Source: CAZHBA01 sp964530225
GTDB taxonomy: Bacteria; Pseudomonadota; Alphaproteobacteria; UBA6615
Assembly: GCA_964530225.1 (NCBI GenBank)
Contig: CAZHBA010000091.1
Coordinates: 1 to 23,218, forward strand
Length of the DNA: 23,218 nucleotides
Reading direction: 5' to 3'
Part shown: piece after piece, positions 22,942 to 23,218 of the stretch
Layout: each line of letters starts with the position of its first letter
Numbering within the stretch: position 1 is the stretch's first letter
Notes under the pieces: model-generated
The model's input: only the letters and a program-made list of their open reading frames with translations
Told to the model about the DNA's origin: nothing
Databases searched by the model: none
Translations under genes and position numbers: made by a program

Positions 22942-22969
22942 TTGCCTCACGCGGTGGCGCGCCTATACT
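22942..22969 (+). promoter_or_regulatory. Candidate sigma70-type promoter of argG
   Basis: TTGCCT (22942-22947), a 16-base spacer and TATACT (22964-22969) make a good -35/-10 pair. Transcription would start near 22976, giving a leader of about 25 bases before argG. The pair lies in the 76-bp gap after rlmN, so argG probably has its own promoter. Confidence 0.52.
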
Positions 22970-23000
22970 CGCCGCCGCCCGCTAACCGCACGATTCAGAG

Positions 23001-23218
23001 ATGACACACGACGTCAAAAAAGTGGTGCTCGCCTATTCCGGCGGCCTCGACACCTCGGTCATTTTAAAATGGCTGCAGGAAACCTATGCCTGCGAGGTGG
23101 TTACCTTCACCGCCGATATCGGCCAGGGCGAAGAGGTGGAATCGGCGCGGGCAAAAGCCGAGATGCTCGGCGTGCAAGAGATTTTCATCGAGGATCTGCG
23201 CGAGGAATTCGTGCGCGA
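23001..23218 (+). CDS. argG: Argininosuccinate synthase, N-terminal part (runs off right edge)
   Basis: Argininosuccinate synthase joins citrulline and aspartate using ATP in arginine synthesis. Only the first ~72 residues are present. They read MTHDVKKVVLAYSGGLDTSV, with the ATP pyrophosphatase loop AYSGGLDTS (11-19), then ILKWLQETYACEVVTFTADI and GQGEEVESARAKAEMLG, all diagnostic of ArgG. The ATG at 23001 is preceded only by a weak purine run. A candidate promoter sits at 22942-22969. Confidence 0.95.
   Translation, partial: MTHDVKKVVLAYSGGLDTSVILKWLQETYACEVVTFTADIGQGEEVESARAKAEMLGVQEIFIEDLREEFVR

Overview
The window looks like a chromosomal segment of a GC-rich alphaproteobacterium, probably Rhodospirillales-like. 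The clues are a complete alphaproteobacterial-style cytochrome c maturation (System I) operon next to a divergent aconitase gene, an ialB-rlmN-argG gene order, a DUF1127 mini-protein, and many genes with GTG/TTG starts and 4-nt overlaps. I see no phage, insertion sequence, CRISPR array, tRNA or rRNA. Assignments come from reading motifs in the translations; no database search was run.

Left part (1-8839). The 5' end of acnA runs leftward off the edge, with a readable sigma70-type promoter whose -10 lies inside an inverted repeat. Between acnA and the ccm operon lie a decayed cytochrome b561 gene, a DUF1127 small protein and a strong intrinsic terminator, possibly the end of a small RNA. Then comes ccmABC, a 290-bp gap with an AT-rich promoter-like patch, and ccmDEFGHI. 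Together these encode haem export and handling (CcmABCDE), thiol reduction of apocytochrome c (CcmG, CcmH) and haem ligation (CcmF, CcmH, CcmI).

Middle (8840-18276). A CBS-domain gene is frameshifted near its 5' end. It converges with a small zincin-type metallopeptidase gene, and a remnant of a pterin-4a-carbinolamine dehydratase gene follows. Next is a leftward run of five tightly spaced genes: two EamA permeases, a luciferase-like flavin monooxygenase, an alpha/beta hydrolase and a short-chain dehydrogenase. This could be an uptake-plus-catabolism operon. Diverging from it is scoAB (3-oxoacid CoA-transferase), then a 17-bp-arm palindromic repeat, then a second overlapping pair of EamA permeases.

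Right part (18277-23218). A leftward pair encodes a zinc-independent quinone oxidoreductase/alcohol dehydrogenase and a SAM methyltransferase with a PqqD-like tail. Rightward are a SpoU/TrmH-type RNA methyltransferase, an IalB-family periplasmic protein, rlmN (23S rRNA/tRNA m2A methyltransferase) and the start of argG with a good candidate promoter.

The most unusual items are three gene remnants or lesions (b561, CBS, PCD), the chain of non-ATG coupled starts in ccm, the possible five-gene catabolic operon with paired permeases, and the long palindrome after scoB. I do not see a clearly new defence or mobile system.
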